Origin: an uncultured Lachnospiraceae bacterium
GTDB lineage: Bacteria > Bacillota > Clostridia > Lachnospirales > Lachnospiraceae
DNA length: 64,000 nt
Direction of reading: 5' to 3'
Assembly (NCBI GenBank): GCA_945949045.1
Contig: CAMFDG010000003.1
Span: forward strand, 1-64,000
Shown: positions 24,566 through 33,300 of the stretch, one piece after another
How the letters are laid out: every line of letters starts with the position of its first letter
Numbering within the stretch: position 1 is the first letter of the stretch
The notes under the pieces: model-generated
Databases searched by the model: none
The model's input: the letters and a program-made list of their open reading frames with translations, nothing else
What the model was told of the DNA's origin: nothing
Program-made: the position numbers and the translations under genes

Positions 24566-24592
24566 CGAAAAACGCGATACGCGTTTTTTTTC
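24566..24592 (-). terminator. Terminator of the SDR gene
   Basis: AAAAACGCG (24568-24576), loop ATA, CGCGTTTTT (24580-24588) is a symmetrical hairpin flanked by A and T runs, 32 nt downstream of the SDR stop on the minus strand. Confidence 0.7.
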
Positions 24593-24623
24593 TTAGCTTA
24601 TCAGAAAACAATGTATTTTCGTG

Positions 24624-25355
24624 TCAAATCCATCCCCCGTCCAGCACGATGATCTGACTGTTCAGATATTCCGGGCCAGAAGCGATGGAGAGGGCAAGCT
24701 GTGCGGCTTCTTCGGGAGCACCCATACGCCCTGCAGGGATTTCCTCTACAAGGGAAAGACGTTCCTCCTCGGTAAAACAGCGGTTCATATCGGTGTCAAT
24801 GACACCGCAGGCGATGGCATTCACCGTAATATGACTGGGAGCCAGTTCCTTGCCCAATGCCTTTGTAAAAGCATTGATTCCTCCCTTACAGGCAGAATAA
24901 GCCACCTCACAGGAGGCGCCCACATTGCCCCACACGGAGGAAATGTTGATGATACGGCCGCATTTGGCCGAAACCATGGACGGAACAATGCAGCGGCAGG
25001 TGTGAAACACCGATGTCAGATTGGTGGATACGATATGGTTCCAGTCTTCTACAGACATATCGGTCAGCAGACCGATGTAGGAAATTCCCGCATTGTTGAT
25101 CAGAACGTCGATTTTGTGGAAAGTGTTCAGGGTTTCTTCTGTCATCTTTTCAACAAAATCGTAATCCGACACATCGCCCGCAAAGGCAAGAACCTGAACG
25201 TGGCATTCTTTGCGGAGCTGTTCTGCCAGGGAAAGCAGTTCCTCCTTCGAATGGTGGCAGCAGAGGGCCAGGTTGTAGCCGGCTCCTGCAAAAGTCTTTG
25301 CGATTGCCCTTCCGATTCCGCGGGATGCACCTGTGATAAATGCTGTTTTACTCAT
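24624..25355 (-). CDS. SDR family oxidoreductase (FabG-like)
   Basis: A 243-residue classical short-chain dehydrogenase/reductase. TGASRGIG (NADP-binding), NNAG, the catalytic serine in INISSVWGN and YSACK are all present; length and layout are FabG-like. A lone fabG-like gene away from a fatty-acid cluster may act on another substrate; in some Firmicutes a similar SDR (YmfI) reduces 5-aminopentanone on elongation factor P, but no test is possible here. GGAGG lies 6 nt before the ATG. Confidence 0.88.
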   Translation of the reverse strand: MSKTAFITGASRGIGRAIAKTFAGAGYNLALCCHHSKEELLSLAEQLRKECHVQVLAFAGDVSDYDFVEKMTEETLNTFHKIDVLINNAGISYIGLLTDMSVEDWNHIVSTNLTSVFHTCRCIVPSMVSAKCGRIINISSVWGNVGASCEVAYSACKGGINAFTKALGKELAPSHITVNAIACGVIDTDMNRCFTEEERLSLVEEIPAGRMGAPEEAAQLALSIASGPEYLNSQIIVLDGGWI

Positions 25356-25485
25356 GGAAATCCTCCGTATTCTATCGTTACAAATCTGAAGCTAAAAAGA
25401 TTATACAGTATTTATTTGTAAATTTCTATAAATTTTGCTGGACAAAGTCAATTCGCTGTGATATGATAATAGGGCAGTTGTAAAT

Positions 25486-25559
25486 CGGCGCGTGGCTCAG
25501 CTTGGTAGAGCGCTGCGTTCGGGACGCAGAGGTCGCAGGTTCAAATCCTGTCGCGCCGA
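25486..25559 (+). tRNA. tRNA-Pro (anticodon CGG)
   Basis: A 74-nt cloverleaf: acceptor CGGCGCG (25486-25492) with CGCGCCG (25552-25558), discriminator A; D-arm with GCTCAG...GGTAGAGC; anticodon stem CTGCG/CGCAG around loop TTCGGGA, anticodon CGG at 25520-25522; T-arm GCAGG TTCAAAT CCTGT. CCA is not encoded. Its 3' half is the integration site of the element to the right, which restores the gene exactly. Confidence 0.95.
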
Positions 25560-25560
25560 C
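25517..25560. repeat. attL core: 44-bp direct repeat of the tRNA 3' end
   Basis: The 44 bases from the anticodon loop to the base after the discriminator recur without mismatch at 47820-47863. The flanking bases differ on both sides, which defines the repeat ends. Confidence 0.95.
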
Positions 25561-25609
25561 GATTTCAAGGATTCCGGTACATAAGTGAGAGAATCCTTGG
25601 CAGGGGCAG

Positions 25610-25655
25610 CCCCCGGAGGTTTTCCGTTGGAAAGCTTCTGGGGTTTCTTTTTTGC
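25610..25655 (+). terminator. Terminator just inside the element, downstream of tRNA-Pro
   Basis: CCCC..GGAGG-TTTTCC, loop GTT, GGAAA...TTCTGGGG forms a long imperfect stem, followed by TTTCTTTTTT. It now terminates the tRNA transcript in place of the host terminator moved to 47874. Confidence 0.75.
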
Positions 25656-25690
25656 CATACAGAAGGATTCGGACACGAATTTTAGGTCCG

Positions 25691-25712
25691 TTCTACAAAA
25701 CGTTCTACAAAA
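25691..25712. promoter_or_regulatory. Candidate integrase arm-type sites, left end
   Basis: Two copies of TTCTACAAAA (25691-25700 and 25703-25712) lie 12 bp apart between the attL core and the integrase stop codon. The same decamer pair occurs near attR. Confidence 0.6.
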
Positions 25713-25724
25713 ACGCTAAAAGTG

Positions 25725-26972
25725 CTATGAGAACAGATTGCCGCAGGATGCAGACAGTGTTTCCAGATCATCCGGGACTTCATTGAGACGTTTTCTGTCA
25801 AAGTGACTGTAAATGTTCAAAGTAGTGCTTGTATCGGAATGGCCGAGCCAGTATTGCAGCTTTTTTACATCCCATCCCTTGTTGATCAGCAGGGATGCAC
25901 AGGTATGACGTAACTTGTGTAGAGTGATCTCTGGACGCCCAAATGCTTTTGTGGCTTTGCAAAAGAGCTTTGAGATGTAATCTGGGTCGTATGGCTTTCC
26001 ATTTTCCCATGTAAATACATAGTTTTCTTTGTTCTGATAACAGTTACCGAAAAATTCGCGGTTTTCTTCCTGCAGAGCCTTTACCTGATTTAAACACCGT
26101 TCAGCGGTGGGAAATAGTGCAAGTGTACGGAAACTGTTGACAGTTTTGGTTGAATCCTTTGCCTCTGTAGTTTTTACACGAACTACGGTGTGCTGGATCC
26201 GAATTGTTTTTTTCTGATAGTCAATGGCATCCCATTTCAACCCAAGAATTTCCGAACGTCGCAAACCATAATAAATGCCGAAAAAACATATTGGGACCAG
26301 CCTGTTGAAGAGAGGATTTGAATTGTCTGCGAGAAAATCCATCAACTCGGTACATTCTTCTTCGGACAGAAACAGCATTTCCTCTTCGTAGTCCTTATTT
26401 TTCTTTCCGTGGACACTGACCATTGAAACTGGATTTGATTGAACCAACCCATCAATGGCAGCCTGGTTATAGACGGCAAGAAGAATACTTTTGATTGACC
26501 GTACAGTACGAACTGCAAGGGGTTCTTTTTTGTGGGTCTTCTGGTTTGTTTTTCCAGAGTGGAGCAGATAGCAGACAAATTTATCAACCATAGTTGCGGT
26601 CAGGTCTCTAAGCAAAGGATTGGTAACGATAAAATAGTTTCGAATCTGTGCTGCCCGGTATTCATAGGATTCATAGGTTGATTTTTCCAATTCATCCCTT
26701 TTCCTGCTGAGCCAGATGTCCAGATAATCGCAGAGCGTGATATCTGGATCATAGTCTGTATTATATTCCTCAGGAAGCTCTTCAAGGTAAGAATACTTTG
26801 CGATGAAATCATTTTTCATGCTTTCTGCTTTTCGTTTATTTCCCTTGACGGTTAATCCGGTGGCTACCATCTTCTGGCACCATTTCTGGGACAGTGGATT
26901 TTTATAGCTTAATTTGATATAATAGTAGCTGTTCCCAGAAGCTGCGTTTTTAACAATTAATGAACCTGTCAT
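25725..26972 (-). CDS. Tyrosine recombinase/integrase of the element
   Basis: A 415-residue phage-type integrase that excises and inserts the element at tRNA-Pro. An N-terminal AP2-like arm-binding region (YYYIKLSYKNPLSQKW...) and SAM-like core-binding domain (about 75-190) precede the catalytic domain: Arg in YGLRRSEILGLKW, HKLRHTCAS, WLGHSDTSTTLNIYSH with the final histidine and the tyrosine nucleophile. All catalytic residues are intact. AGGAG precedes the ATG. It is the last gene of a leftward group and has its own promoter. Confidence 0.95.
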   Translation of the reverse strand: MTGSLIVKNAASGNSYYYIKLSYKNPLSQKWCQKMVATGLTVKGNKRKAESMKNDFIAKYSYLEELPEEYNTDYDPDITLCDYLDIWLSRKRDELEKSTYESYEYRAAQIRNYFIVTNPLLRDLTATMVDKFVCYLLHSGKTNQKTHKKEPLAVRTVRSIKSILLAVYNQAAIDGLVQSNPVSMVSVHGKKNKDYEEEMLFLSEEECTELMDFLADNSNPLFNRLVPICFFGIYYGLRRSEILGLKWDAIDYQKKTIRIQHTVVRVKTTEAKDSTKTVNSFRTLALFPTAERCLNQVKALQEENREFFGNCYQNKENYVFTWENGKPYDPDYISKLFCKATKAFGRPEITLHKLRHTCASLLINKGWDVKKLQYWLGHSDTSTTLNIYSHFDRKRLNEVPDDLETLSASCGNLFS

Positions 26973-27000
26973 AATGTTGATACTCCTTTCAAAAATGACA

Positions 27001-27045
27001 GGCGCGCTATATGTATATTATAGCACGCCAGTGGATTATTGTCAT
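27001..27045 (-). promoter_or_regulatory. Integrase promoter overlapped by a palindrome
   Basis: On the minus strand, ATGACA (27045-27040), a 17-nt spacer and an extended -10 TGCTATAAT (ending at 27017) form a strong promoter. An 11-bp inverted repeat with one mismatch (27001-27011 and 27019-27029) covers the -10. A dimeric repressor bound there would silence the integrase; the neighbouring HTH protein is a candidate. Confidence 0.65.
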
Positions 27046-27215
27046 GCCGAGACCATAAAATGGCTGACATCGGTTTTGCGGACTCGGTAAATGCGACCGA
27101 TTTTCTTTGCAGGGAGTTGACCTGTCTGGATTAGAGAGTAAACGGTACGTTTGGAAAGGTGCAGCATCTGACATACTTGGTCGATGTTGACGACATCTGG
27201 ATATTCGCTAAACAT
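27042..27215 (-). CDS. Excisionase-type helix-turn-helix protein
   Basis: A 57-residue protein with a MerR/excisionase-like HTH_17 fold: VVNIDQVCQMLHLSKRTVYS, then LIQTGQLPAKKIGRIYRVRK. Such proteins direct excision or control the integrase. AGGAGGAG lies 6 nt before the ATG. It starts 15 nt after the HerA-like gene, so it is the end of that operon, and its stop codon lies inside the integrase -35 box. Confidence 0.85.
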   Translation of the reverse strand: MFSEYPDVVNIDQVCQMLHLSKRTVYSLIQTGQLPAKKIGRIYRVRKTDVSHFMVSA

Positions 27216-27230
27216 ATATACTCCTCCTGC

Positions 27231-28244
27231 CTATGTCAGAATCAGTGGACGACTAATTGTAGCCTCTCCAACCTGCAGAATGCCATCGGCAACACACTCA
27301 CCCCGGCGAAGTTGTGCGAGAGGTTGGTGCCAGTCACCGCCATGTATATGATGGAGAGACTTCGCGATACGTTGCAAATCCATTTGAGCAGGCTGGAAGT
27401 AAAGCTTGGTCCCAGCCTGTTCTAACATTGACACGGTATTCCGTGGAAAAATGGATAAGGATTGTGTGGCGAGGATAAGGTTAATCCTAAATTTGCGTCC
27501 CTCGCGTAGTAACTGTCGAACCAGAGAAGATGAGCCAAGATATAGACGTTGCACTTCGTCCAAAACAACCATAAAATCCGGAAGATTATTCTCTACGCGA
27601 TCTTTCCAGAGACACGAAAGAACAACCTCAACCAGTATTCGCTGCGTACTATCATCTAAATCGCTAAAGTCAAGGATGTTAATACGTTGAGGTTGAATTT
27701 GGGGTTTTCCAGTACGGATGACATTACATTCGAAGAGGCCCCAGAGGCGCTCAAAAAGATCCTCTCCTGGTGTACCAAGAGCCTTTAAATTGGAACCGAT
27801 GGATTGCAAATCGTTGGTCTCTGGTGTGTGATTATGGAAGGCAGTGGAAACTGCAGCTCGAAGTAGTTTCGTTTGATTAACTCCCAAATTTGCCGGTCTG
27901 GAAATCGCCTGTGTGATGTTGTTGATTGTCATAAAATCAGGAGTGCTACGTTTCTTTCCTGAGAAAAACGGATGAAGATTAATTCCATCCCGGAGGGCGG
28001 AGATTCGATTAGTCACGGGTTCATATTCTGAGCGAATGGGTAGAAATATTTGTTCAGAATCATGGCTGTGGGCTGTATCGATTACGATGATTGTCTGACC
28101 GGCATGTTCAGCATCAAGTTCTATTTGTTGCATACGGCAGGTTTTGCCTGAACCACTTATTCCTGTTATTAGAACAGACTGGTTGGCTGCAGAGTGTGCA
28201 ATTGTGCATTTGTTTTGATGTAAATTACCGAGATTCAATGTCAT
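27231..28244 (-). CDS. HerA/TraD-like P-loop ATPase
   Basis: A 337-residue ATPase of the FtsK/HerA superfamily. Walker A GISGSGKT is near residue 30, Walker B FMVVLDEVQRLYL near 230, and a sensor-type LILATQSLSIFP follows. Proteins of this type pump DNA or power conjugation, DNA packaging and some anti-phage complexes (for example HerA with SIR2 or nuclease partners). Its start overlaps the previous gene by 20 nt. No nuclease partner is obvious in the operon, so a role in transfer of the element is equally likely. Confidence 0.75.
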   Translation of the reverse strand: MTLNLGNLHQNKCTIAHSAANQSVLITGISGSGKTCRMQQIELDAEHAGQTIIVIDTAHSHDSEQIFLPIRSEYEPVTNRISALRDGINLHPFFSGKKRSTPDFMTINNITQAISRPANLGVNQTKLLRAAVSTAFHNHTPETNDLQSIGSNLKALGTPGEDLFERLWGLFECNVIRTGKPQIQPQRINILDFSDLDDSTQRILVEVVLSCLWKDRVENNLPDFMVVLDEVQRLYLGSSSLVRQLLREGRKFRINLILATQSLSIFPRNTVSMLEQAGTKLYFQPAQMDLQRIAKSLHHIHGGDWHQPLAQLRRGECVADGILQVGEATISRPLILT

Positions 28245-29328
28245 GGAATTCGCTCCTTTCTTCTAAAGTAAGGTATTCGTTTGAAAGTAAGGCTTCCTTG
28301 TTAAGGCGTATAAACCGCGATATAAGTGTTTGACCGAAGGCGTTATATGTCGTTTTTTTACAGGTGTAATTGGATTGATGGTTGGCATCGACAGAAATTA
28401 TCCCCTCTTGGGCAAGATTCTTGAGAATTTTATGCCATCCGATGTTTTTAAGTAGGGGCTGGAAGATGTCCTTTAGTAGGGAACTAGATATAAAGTAGTG
28501 TTTTTCATTCCATAAAATTGTCATGCCTGTATTTAGTCGAGTATTGGCCTCGCCTTCGATTTGGTCGCAAGGACAGTATGAGATATTCGTGTGCGAGTCC
28601 AGATATTTGTAAAATATATGGACGAAAGTATTGGCAAGGTCAACTGTTGTATCACAATTTAGATGATTCTGAAACAATTCTTGCATATTGCGTTGAAGAG
28701 AGTTCCTCCGAATGGCTGTCTCTTCTTCGTTGTGCTGGGAACGGAACCAGAACAGATAGATTTCTGCAATAACCGCAAGCTGATTAATAAGTAGTGAAGA
28801 TGATTCTGTGTTTTGGAGCTGAAGATAGTTCTTTGAGGTAAATGCTTGCGTCAGTGCCAATGTTAGGTTATCTGGCGATTCTCGAAAAAAATGCTTGCAG
28901 TCTGCTAATTCGGGTAAGCAAGGTGAATTATTAGCTAGAGAATTGAGCGGGAGTGAAATAGTATCAGCAAGGTCCACAAGTTCATCAGGAACAAAGTTGT
29001 TGCACACGACCAGCGGTTGGAAAGAATCTTGCCTCAAAAAAATACCGATATTTTCTGAGGTATCGTACTTCTGCAAAATATACAGACCGAGATGAAAGTT
29101 GGGGACAGAAAAGGACTGTCGCCGTACCGAAGTGATTTCGGTTATGTCCTCAAGGCACCGTAAATTTCCTATCCAGCGATCCCCTTCAGAGGGGGAATCG
29201 TTGCATAAAATCAGACCCTTTGCGGTTGGACAGCCACTAGCCATCAGGGGAGTGTGAAATTCGGCAAGAAGAGAGAGTATCGATATTGAGTCAGAAATTA
29301 GCGAATAGCCAAGGATATTTTTTTCCAT
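28225..29328 (-). CDS. Unknown protein, middle gene of the HerA-like operon
   Basis: A 367-residue soluble protein not assigned to a family. A helical middle (LLINQLAVIAEIYLFWFRSQHNEEETAIRR) is followed by a possible winged-helix C-terminus (LLKNIGWHKILKNLAQEGIISVDANHQ). The first half has short alternating strands (GLILCNDS, PLVVCNNFVP) that could be a P-loop-like fold without Walker A; the arrangement recalls parts of DUF927-type proteins, which is only a weak impression. GGAGG lies 7 nt before the ATG; the gene overlaps its neighbours on both sides. Confidence 0.6.
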   Translation of the reverse strand: MEKNILGYSLISDSISILSLLAEFHTPLMASGCPTAKGLILCNDSPSEGDRWIGNLRCLEDITEITSVRRQSFSVPNFHLGLYILQKYDTSENIGIFLRQDSFQPLVVCNNFVPDELVDLADTISLPLNSLANNSPCLPELADCKHFFRESPDNLTLALTQAFTSKNYLQLQNTESSSLLINQLAVIAEIYLFWFRSQHNEEETAIRRNSLQRNMQELFQNHLNCDTTVDLANTFVHIFYKYLDSHTNISYCPCDQIEGEANTRLNTGMTILWNEKHYFISSSLLKDIFQPLLKNIGWHKILKNLAQEGIISVDANHQSNYTCKKTTYNAFGQTLISRFIRLNKEALLSNEYLTLEERSEFHDIESR

Positions 29329-29930
29329 TTTGGTACCTCCAAATTAATAAAAATGAATGTTCCCTGAGGGGTCAAATACCAGCCAGGGGTATCATAAATA
29401 AATGCTGTTTGGTGACAATTAGATATTAGTGTGGAAATTAATTTTCTGGCAAGTTCTTTTTGACCTGCGAAGGAATCAGTATAAAAAGAAATGCCTACGG
29501 ATGAAAGCTTACGAATCAAATAGGATCCCTGTCCGACTTTTGCTGAATCTAGAAAAACAGAAAAAGATTGTTCATTAACTTGTCCAGTAAGTTGAAAAAT
29601 CTGTTCGTCCTCATTCATCCAATGTATCAGATTGACAAGGTTAAAGTGTTTTGCATTGCAGATCAAATGTTGTGTATCATCGGTAGCAGATGACCTACAA
29701 ATTTCGACAGCCGAACCATTTGCGCTAATGACCACTTCGTGGTATAGAGAGCGCTTATACTCTGCTTCTTGAGCCTTGATCCATTGTTTTTGAGCAAATT
29801 TCTTAACATCAAGCTCGGCTTTGACGTTTTGCTTGAAAGCATACGCTTCGCAATCAGCGCTGATGGAAATAAGTTTTTCAGCTGTTTGATCGGATATTTC
29901 CGATGGTGGATAAGAGTTTGGATATATCAT
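29298..29930 (-). CDS. Unknown protein, first gene of the HerA-like operon
   Basis: A 210-residue soluble protein of unknown family. The C-terminal segment FIYDTPGWYLTPQGTFIFIN resembles the GW...G..Y turn seen at the start of DUF927-like domains in other mobile elements, a weak hint. The ATG at 29930 is preferred since GAGGAG lies just upstream; a longer start at 29957 lacks one. It overlaps the next gene by 31 nt. It is divergent from the STAND gene, with 149 nt between start codons. Confidence 0.6.
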   Translation of the reverse strand: MIYPNSYPPSEISDQTAEKLISISADCEAYAFKQNVKAELDVKKFAQKQWIKAQEAEYKRSLYHEVVISANGSAVEICRSSATDDTQHLICNAKHFNLVNLIHWMNEDEQIFQLTGQVNEQSFSVFLDSAKVGQGSYLIRKLSSVGISFYTDSFAGQKELARKLISTLISNCHQTAFIYDTPGWYLTPQGTFIFINLEVPKWKKISLAIR

Positions 29931-30079
29931 ATTAGTCTCCTCTCGAAATTGATTCAAAAAGGTATGAAGTTTTCAATGTGCAGTGGATATCCCGTGGTTA
30001 TTTTACTGACATGAATTCGTGTCTGACTCGAGTTTACCAAATCTCAAAAAGCACAGTTGGGACAGGAGGAACACGAAAA

Positions 30080-32866
30080 ATGAAAAAAGAAATTTCTGTG
30101 TTTGAATTGTTTAAAACGTACATAACAGAGAGCCTTATGAAATGTGGGGTTATAGAGGAAAGCAAAAGAAATATTAAAATTAACATGATTATTCAGGATA
30201 TTTTGAGCATTGAAGAGGAAGATAAAGATGAGAAGGAAGATGAAGACGAAAAATATAGCAGGCTAATGGAAAAAATTCATAAATGTCGGACAAGAGGGAG
30301 TGTTATTCAAATCAAATGGAATGAGTTGATACAGAATAAAGTGGGGCTAAAAGATGATACAGACAGGGAAAGGAGAATTGAAGAATCAAACGAGAATTTT
30401 TTTGCATTACTTGAAGCAGCAATAAATTCATCTGATGAATTAACATATCGAATCGATGCGAATCAAGGTAATGACATAGAAAGGGAACTGTCAAATCGGA
30501 TCGAATCATTTGTTGGCGATATAGTATTTAATAGAAATACCGATATATTGTCTAAAGTATATGTATTCTTTATACATGGATTTTATGGAAGGGTTAAGGA
30601 AAGAATACCACATGAGGCTAATGTTCCATATTTGGATAGAGGTAAAGAGCCTTCTATTGGCAAGGATTGGAGTTTTACGTGGATTGTTGGACCTGCATAT
30701 GCCGGTAAAACCAGATTTTTGTTGCATTATGCAGAAAATAATAATAAATCTGTCGTTTATTGTGAGAATCCCGAATCATACGATGAAATAATGAATCAAA
30801 TTTTCTTTGAGGAAGATCAAATTCTAAATGATGATGCACGTGCAATATTAGGGTGTAAAAGTAAGCAGGATTTAAAGAAGGAGGAACGTATTAAATATGT
30901 CTTGGAGGATTTCGTTCTCATTGTTGATGGGGACAGACTGAAGGACGATGATATTGGGAAACTACGTTTATTAAGTAAGTTAGATAAAATTCAGGTGTTT
31001 GTTGAAACACGATCCGGTAATCATATAGATGATCCGGATCAGCATGTTGTTCAAGTTTATCCTTTCACAGCGGATGATGCTATTAATTTGTTTTTGGGGG
31101 TTAGTAAAAAATACGGACAAGGAGAGGCGCGGGAAAAGAATACTGCGCTGAACAGGATATTGCCAGATGTTTGTAAAGTGGTATGTAATAACCCAGGGAT
31201 AATTATTTTGTTGGCAGAGCATTATTGGTATTCAATAAAGAAGAATAATTATCAGAGCAAGAAAGAAGCATTTGAATTCCTAAAAAATGTTATTGATTTC
31301 CAACCAGTAGGTAAAATGGATAAAACAATATGTGGGGAAAAATACTATTCATCATTAGATTACGGGCAAGATGATGGCAATAAACAGGTGCAGGCAAATA
31401 TTCTTGGACATATTCGCAACCTCTTCAAAGCTAATGTTCCTGAAGTGGAGCAGAGCACATTTTATGTTTTAGCTCTTCTGAATGGCATCGAACTAAGGAT
31501 GAATTATTTGATGAATTGGTTTGGCATATCTAAAATGGTAATACAAGAGTTGGAGCGAGACGGTTGGTGTACAGTTGATCAGGAGAATATGACTATTGGG
31601 ATTCCACATCTGATAGTACATGCTTTTGGTGAAGATGAGTTTAAAAAAGTAACGGAATTAAGGACATTTAAAATATATATATCAAATTTGTCTAAGACAC
31701 TTAACAGAAGGGAAATACAACCAACGGATGTAGGAATTATGCAACAAGTGATACAGAGGATCCATGATGTGTTTTTCGTACAGCTGAGAAAGAAAATTTC
31801 GATGTTAGATGAAAGCATATATGAGTTTCATTTTTCTTGTATCAGATATTATTTATATTATGGGAATGCTGTGCAGGCAGAACAGCTAGGTACTTTGAAA
31901 AGTCTGGAAATTGATGAAAAGTATAAAAGCCATGTATATGAGCACATACTGTTGACAATCAAAGATTATATTGGAAAGGATGATTTGGCAAGAATTTACG
32001 ATGATATTATTGATCTATTAAATACGAAAGCAGTATTCAGCTCGTATTTTGGAACATTGGCATTCTTGGATATGATATATCTGTGGTCTGAAAATACGAC
32101 TTTGCGCTGTATAGGATTTGTGATGGAATTTAAGCATACAAACCCTAAACATATAAAGTTTAAATATACAACACTAAAGCGGGTACAGTTTAAACGCATA
32201 AATCCTAAACGGGTAGATTTTAAATACGCAAAATTTGAATATGCAGAATATAGAAATATTAAATTGACAATTAACAGGTTGCGGGAAATTTATGGTGTAA
32301 TAATTTCTATGGAAGAAAAAAACAGAGATTACGGGATTTGTGTTCAATTGAAATTCTATTCAGATGTGTTTGATGATTTCACTTATTCTGAATATTACTC
32401 ACCTGAAGTGCTTTGTCAACGAATACAGTCTTGGAATTCTATTGAAGAGGCTTTTGATAGCTCAGAGAATAAAACCGTAAACGATGTCGAAAAGAAAATT
32501 TATACAAAATCAGTTATTCTTGTTCTGTATGAATTATTCTATCTGATTACGATTAACCTAATTAATCAGAGAAATAATAAAGACGATATTTTATCGGGAA
32601 AGATACATGGAAATCTTAAATCGCATATAAGAGATACCTCGGAACGATTGATTGAATTGAGGGATTGTATTGGAGAATTGCCATGTTACTGTGCAGGTGT
32701 GTGTATATTATCATGCGGATTGGCGGGAGTAATTTTACACGATAAGTCTCTTATGAAGATACGAGAATATGATTATAAACATGTCGCAATGTACAATCAG
32801 AATCATCTGGATTGGCTTCAGAAAGTCATTGCATGTTATCGTAAGTGGGGCGATACGGAGGAATAG
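30080..32866 (+). CDS. STAND-like NTPase with pentapeptide repeats, candidate defence sensor
   Basis: A 928-residue protein. After an N-terminal region without a recognised effector domain (1-195, with a Glu/Asp/Lys-rich patch at 45-58) comes a STAND/NB-ARC-like NTPase: Walker A GPAYAGKT (204-211), Walker B VLIVDGD (279-285), ETR sensor (309-311), and NNPGIIILLA, which fits the GxP region. The C-terminal half is helical, interrupted at about 685-728 by tandem pentapeptides (TNPKH, IKFKY, TTLKR, VQFKR, INPKR, VDFKY, AKFEY). GGAGGA lies 9 nt before the ATG. Known Avs-type STAND proteins detect phage proteins; that role is inference here. Confidence 0.7.
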   Translation: MKKEISVFELFKTYITESLMKCGVIEESKRNIKINMIIQDILSIEEEDKDEKEDEDEKYSRLMEKIHKCRTRGSVIQIKWNELIQNKVGLKDDTDRERRIEESNENFFALLEAAINSSDELTYRIDANQGNDIERELSNRIESFVGDIVFNRNTDILSKVYVFFIHGFYGRVKERIPHEANVPYLDRGKEPSIGKDWSFTWIVGPAYAGKTRFLLHYAENNNKSVVYCENPESYDEIMNQIFFEEDQILNDDARAILGCKSKQDLKKEERIKYVLEDFVLIVDGDRLKDDDIGKLRLLSKLDKIQVFVETRSGNHIDDPDQHVVQVYPFTADDAINLFLGVSKKYGQGEAREKNTALNRILPDVCKVVCNNPGIIILLAEHYWYSIKKNNYQSKKEAFEFLKNVIDFQPVGKMDKTICGEKYYSSLDYGQDDGNKQVQANILGHIRNLFKANVPEVEQSTFYVLALLNGIELRMNYLMNWFGISKMVIQELERDGWCTVDQENMTIGIPHLIVHAFGEDEFKKVTELRTFKIYISNLSKTLNRREIQPTDVGIMQQVIQRIHDVFFVQLRKKISMLDESIYEFHFSCIRYYLYYGNAVQAEQLGTLKSLEIDEKYKSHVYEHILLTIKDYIGKDDLARIYDDIIDLLNTKAVFSSYFGTLAFLDMIYLWSENTTLRCIGFVMEFKHTNPKHIKFKYTTLKRVQFKRINPKRVDFKYAKFEYAEYRNIKLTINRLREIYGVIISMEEKNRDYGICVQLKFYSDVFDDFTYSEYYSPEVLCQRIQSWNSIEEAFDSSENKTVNDVEKKIYTKSVILVLYELFYLITINLINQRNNKDDILSGKIHGNLKSHIRDTSERLIELRDCIGELPCYCAGVCILSCGLAGVILHDKSLMKIREYDYKHVAMYNQNHLDWLQKVIACYRKWGDTEE
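32130..32275 (+). repeat. 15-nt tandem repeat encoding pentapeptides inside the STAND gene
   Basis: About eight to nine 15-nt units encode [T/I/V/A]-[N/K/T/Q/D]-[F/P/L]-K-[H/Y/R]. The pattern is that of Rfr pentapeptide repeats, with a central Phe/Leu every five residues. Lysine follows each central residue, giving a strongly basic face. Confidence 0.7.
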
Positions 32867-32875
32867 GAAACAGGT

Positions 32876-32906
32876 AAGTTTTGGGAAATTCTCCCAAGTT
32901 TTTTCA
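32876..32906 (+). terminator. Terminator of the STAND gene
   Basis: TTGGGA (32881-32886) and TCCCAA (32892-32897) flank a 5-nt loop and are followed by a T-run, 15 nt after the stop codon. Confidence 0.7.
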
Positions 32907-33013
32907 ATCTTTTATAAAAAAATGTGCATATAAGGCGATTCGAGTGTAATTTTTTAATATTCTTGATAAAAACTTGGGAAAATATGGTTCTCAGAATTGT
33001 AAGTATTAGGAAA

Positions 33014-33052
33014 ACAGGGGCATGAATTTCATGCTCCCCCTGTTTTTTTAGA
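33014..33052. terminator. Strong hairpin upstream of the convergent HTH gene end
   Basis: ACAGGGG-CATGAA pairs with TTCATG-CTCCCCCTGT, with seven T on the plus side. It lies 60 nt beyond the end of the leftward HTH gene at 33112 and can stop transcription from both sides. Confidence 0.75.
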
Positions 33053-33111
33053 AAGTTACTCTATAGAGGTTGAAAAGCAGGCAATAGATTATTTGTACAC
33101 TAGACGGGATG

Positions 33112-33300
33112 TCAATTTCTCATATGGCTTTTTCTTAGGATATACTCACTAACAGCGCAGCGAGGAATTTTCCAACATCGTCCGATCCGGAAAGCTTTGA
33201 TTTCATTATTGTTTAAGAGTGCATATGCTGCATTACGTCCAATGTTCAAGATTTCACAGAGTTCATCTAAAGTGATCAAATCTTCAATTTCATTACTCAT
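33112..33300 (-). CDS. Second excisionase-type helix-turn-helix protein
   Basis: A 62-residue HTH_17 protein: DLITLDELCEILNIGRNAAYALLNNNEIKAFRIGRCWKIPRCAVSEYI. This is the usual excisionase/DNA-binding layout of Tn916-like and IME modules. GGAAG precedes the ATG weakly. It may have belonged to a separate element that fused with the current one, since the integrase has its own partner at 27042. Confidence 0.8.
   Translation of the reverse strand: MSNEIEDLITLDELCEILNIGRNAAYALLNNNEIKAFRIGRCWKIPRCAVSEYILRKSHMRN

Noticed and set aside
32130-32275. Regular short repeats considered as a CRISPR-like array
   Set aside because: The 15-nt units have no spacers and are in frame inside the STAND gene, where they encode pentapeptides.
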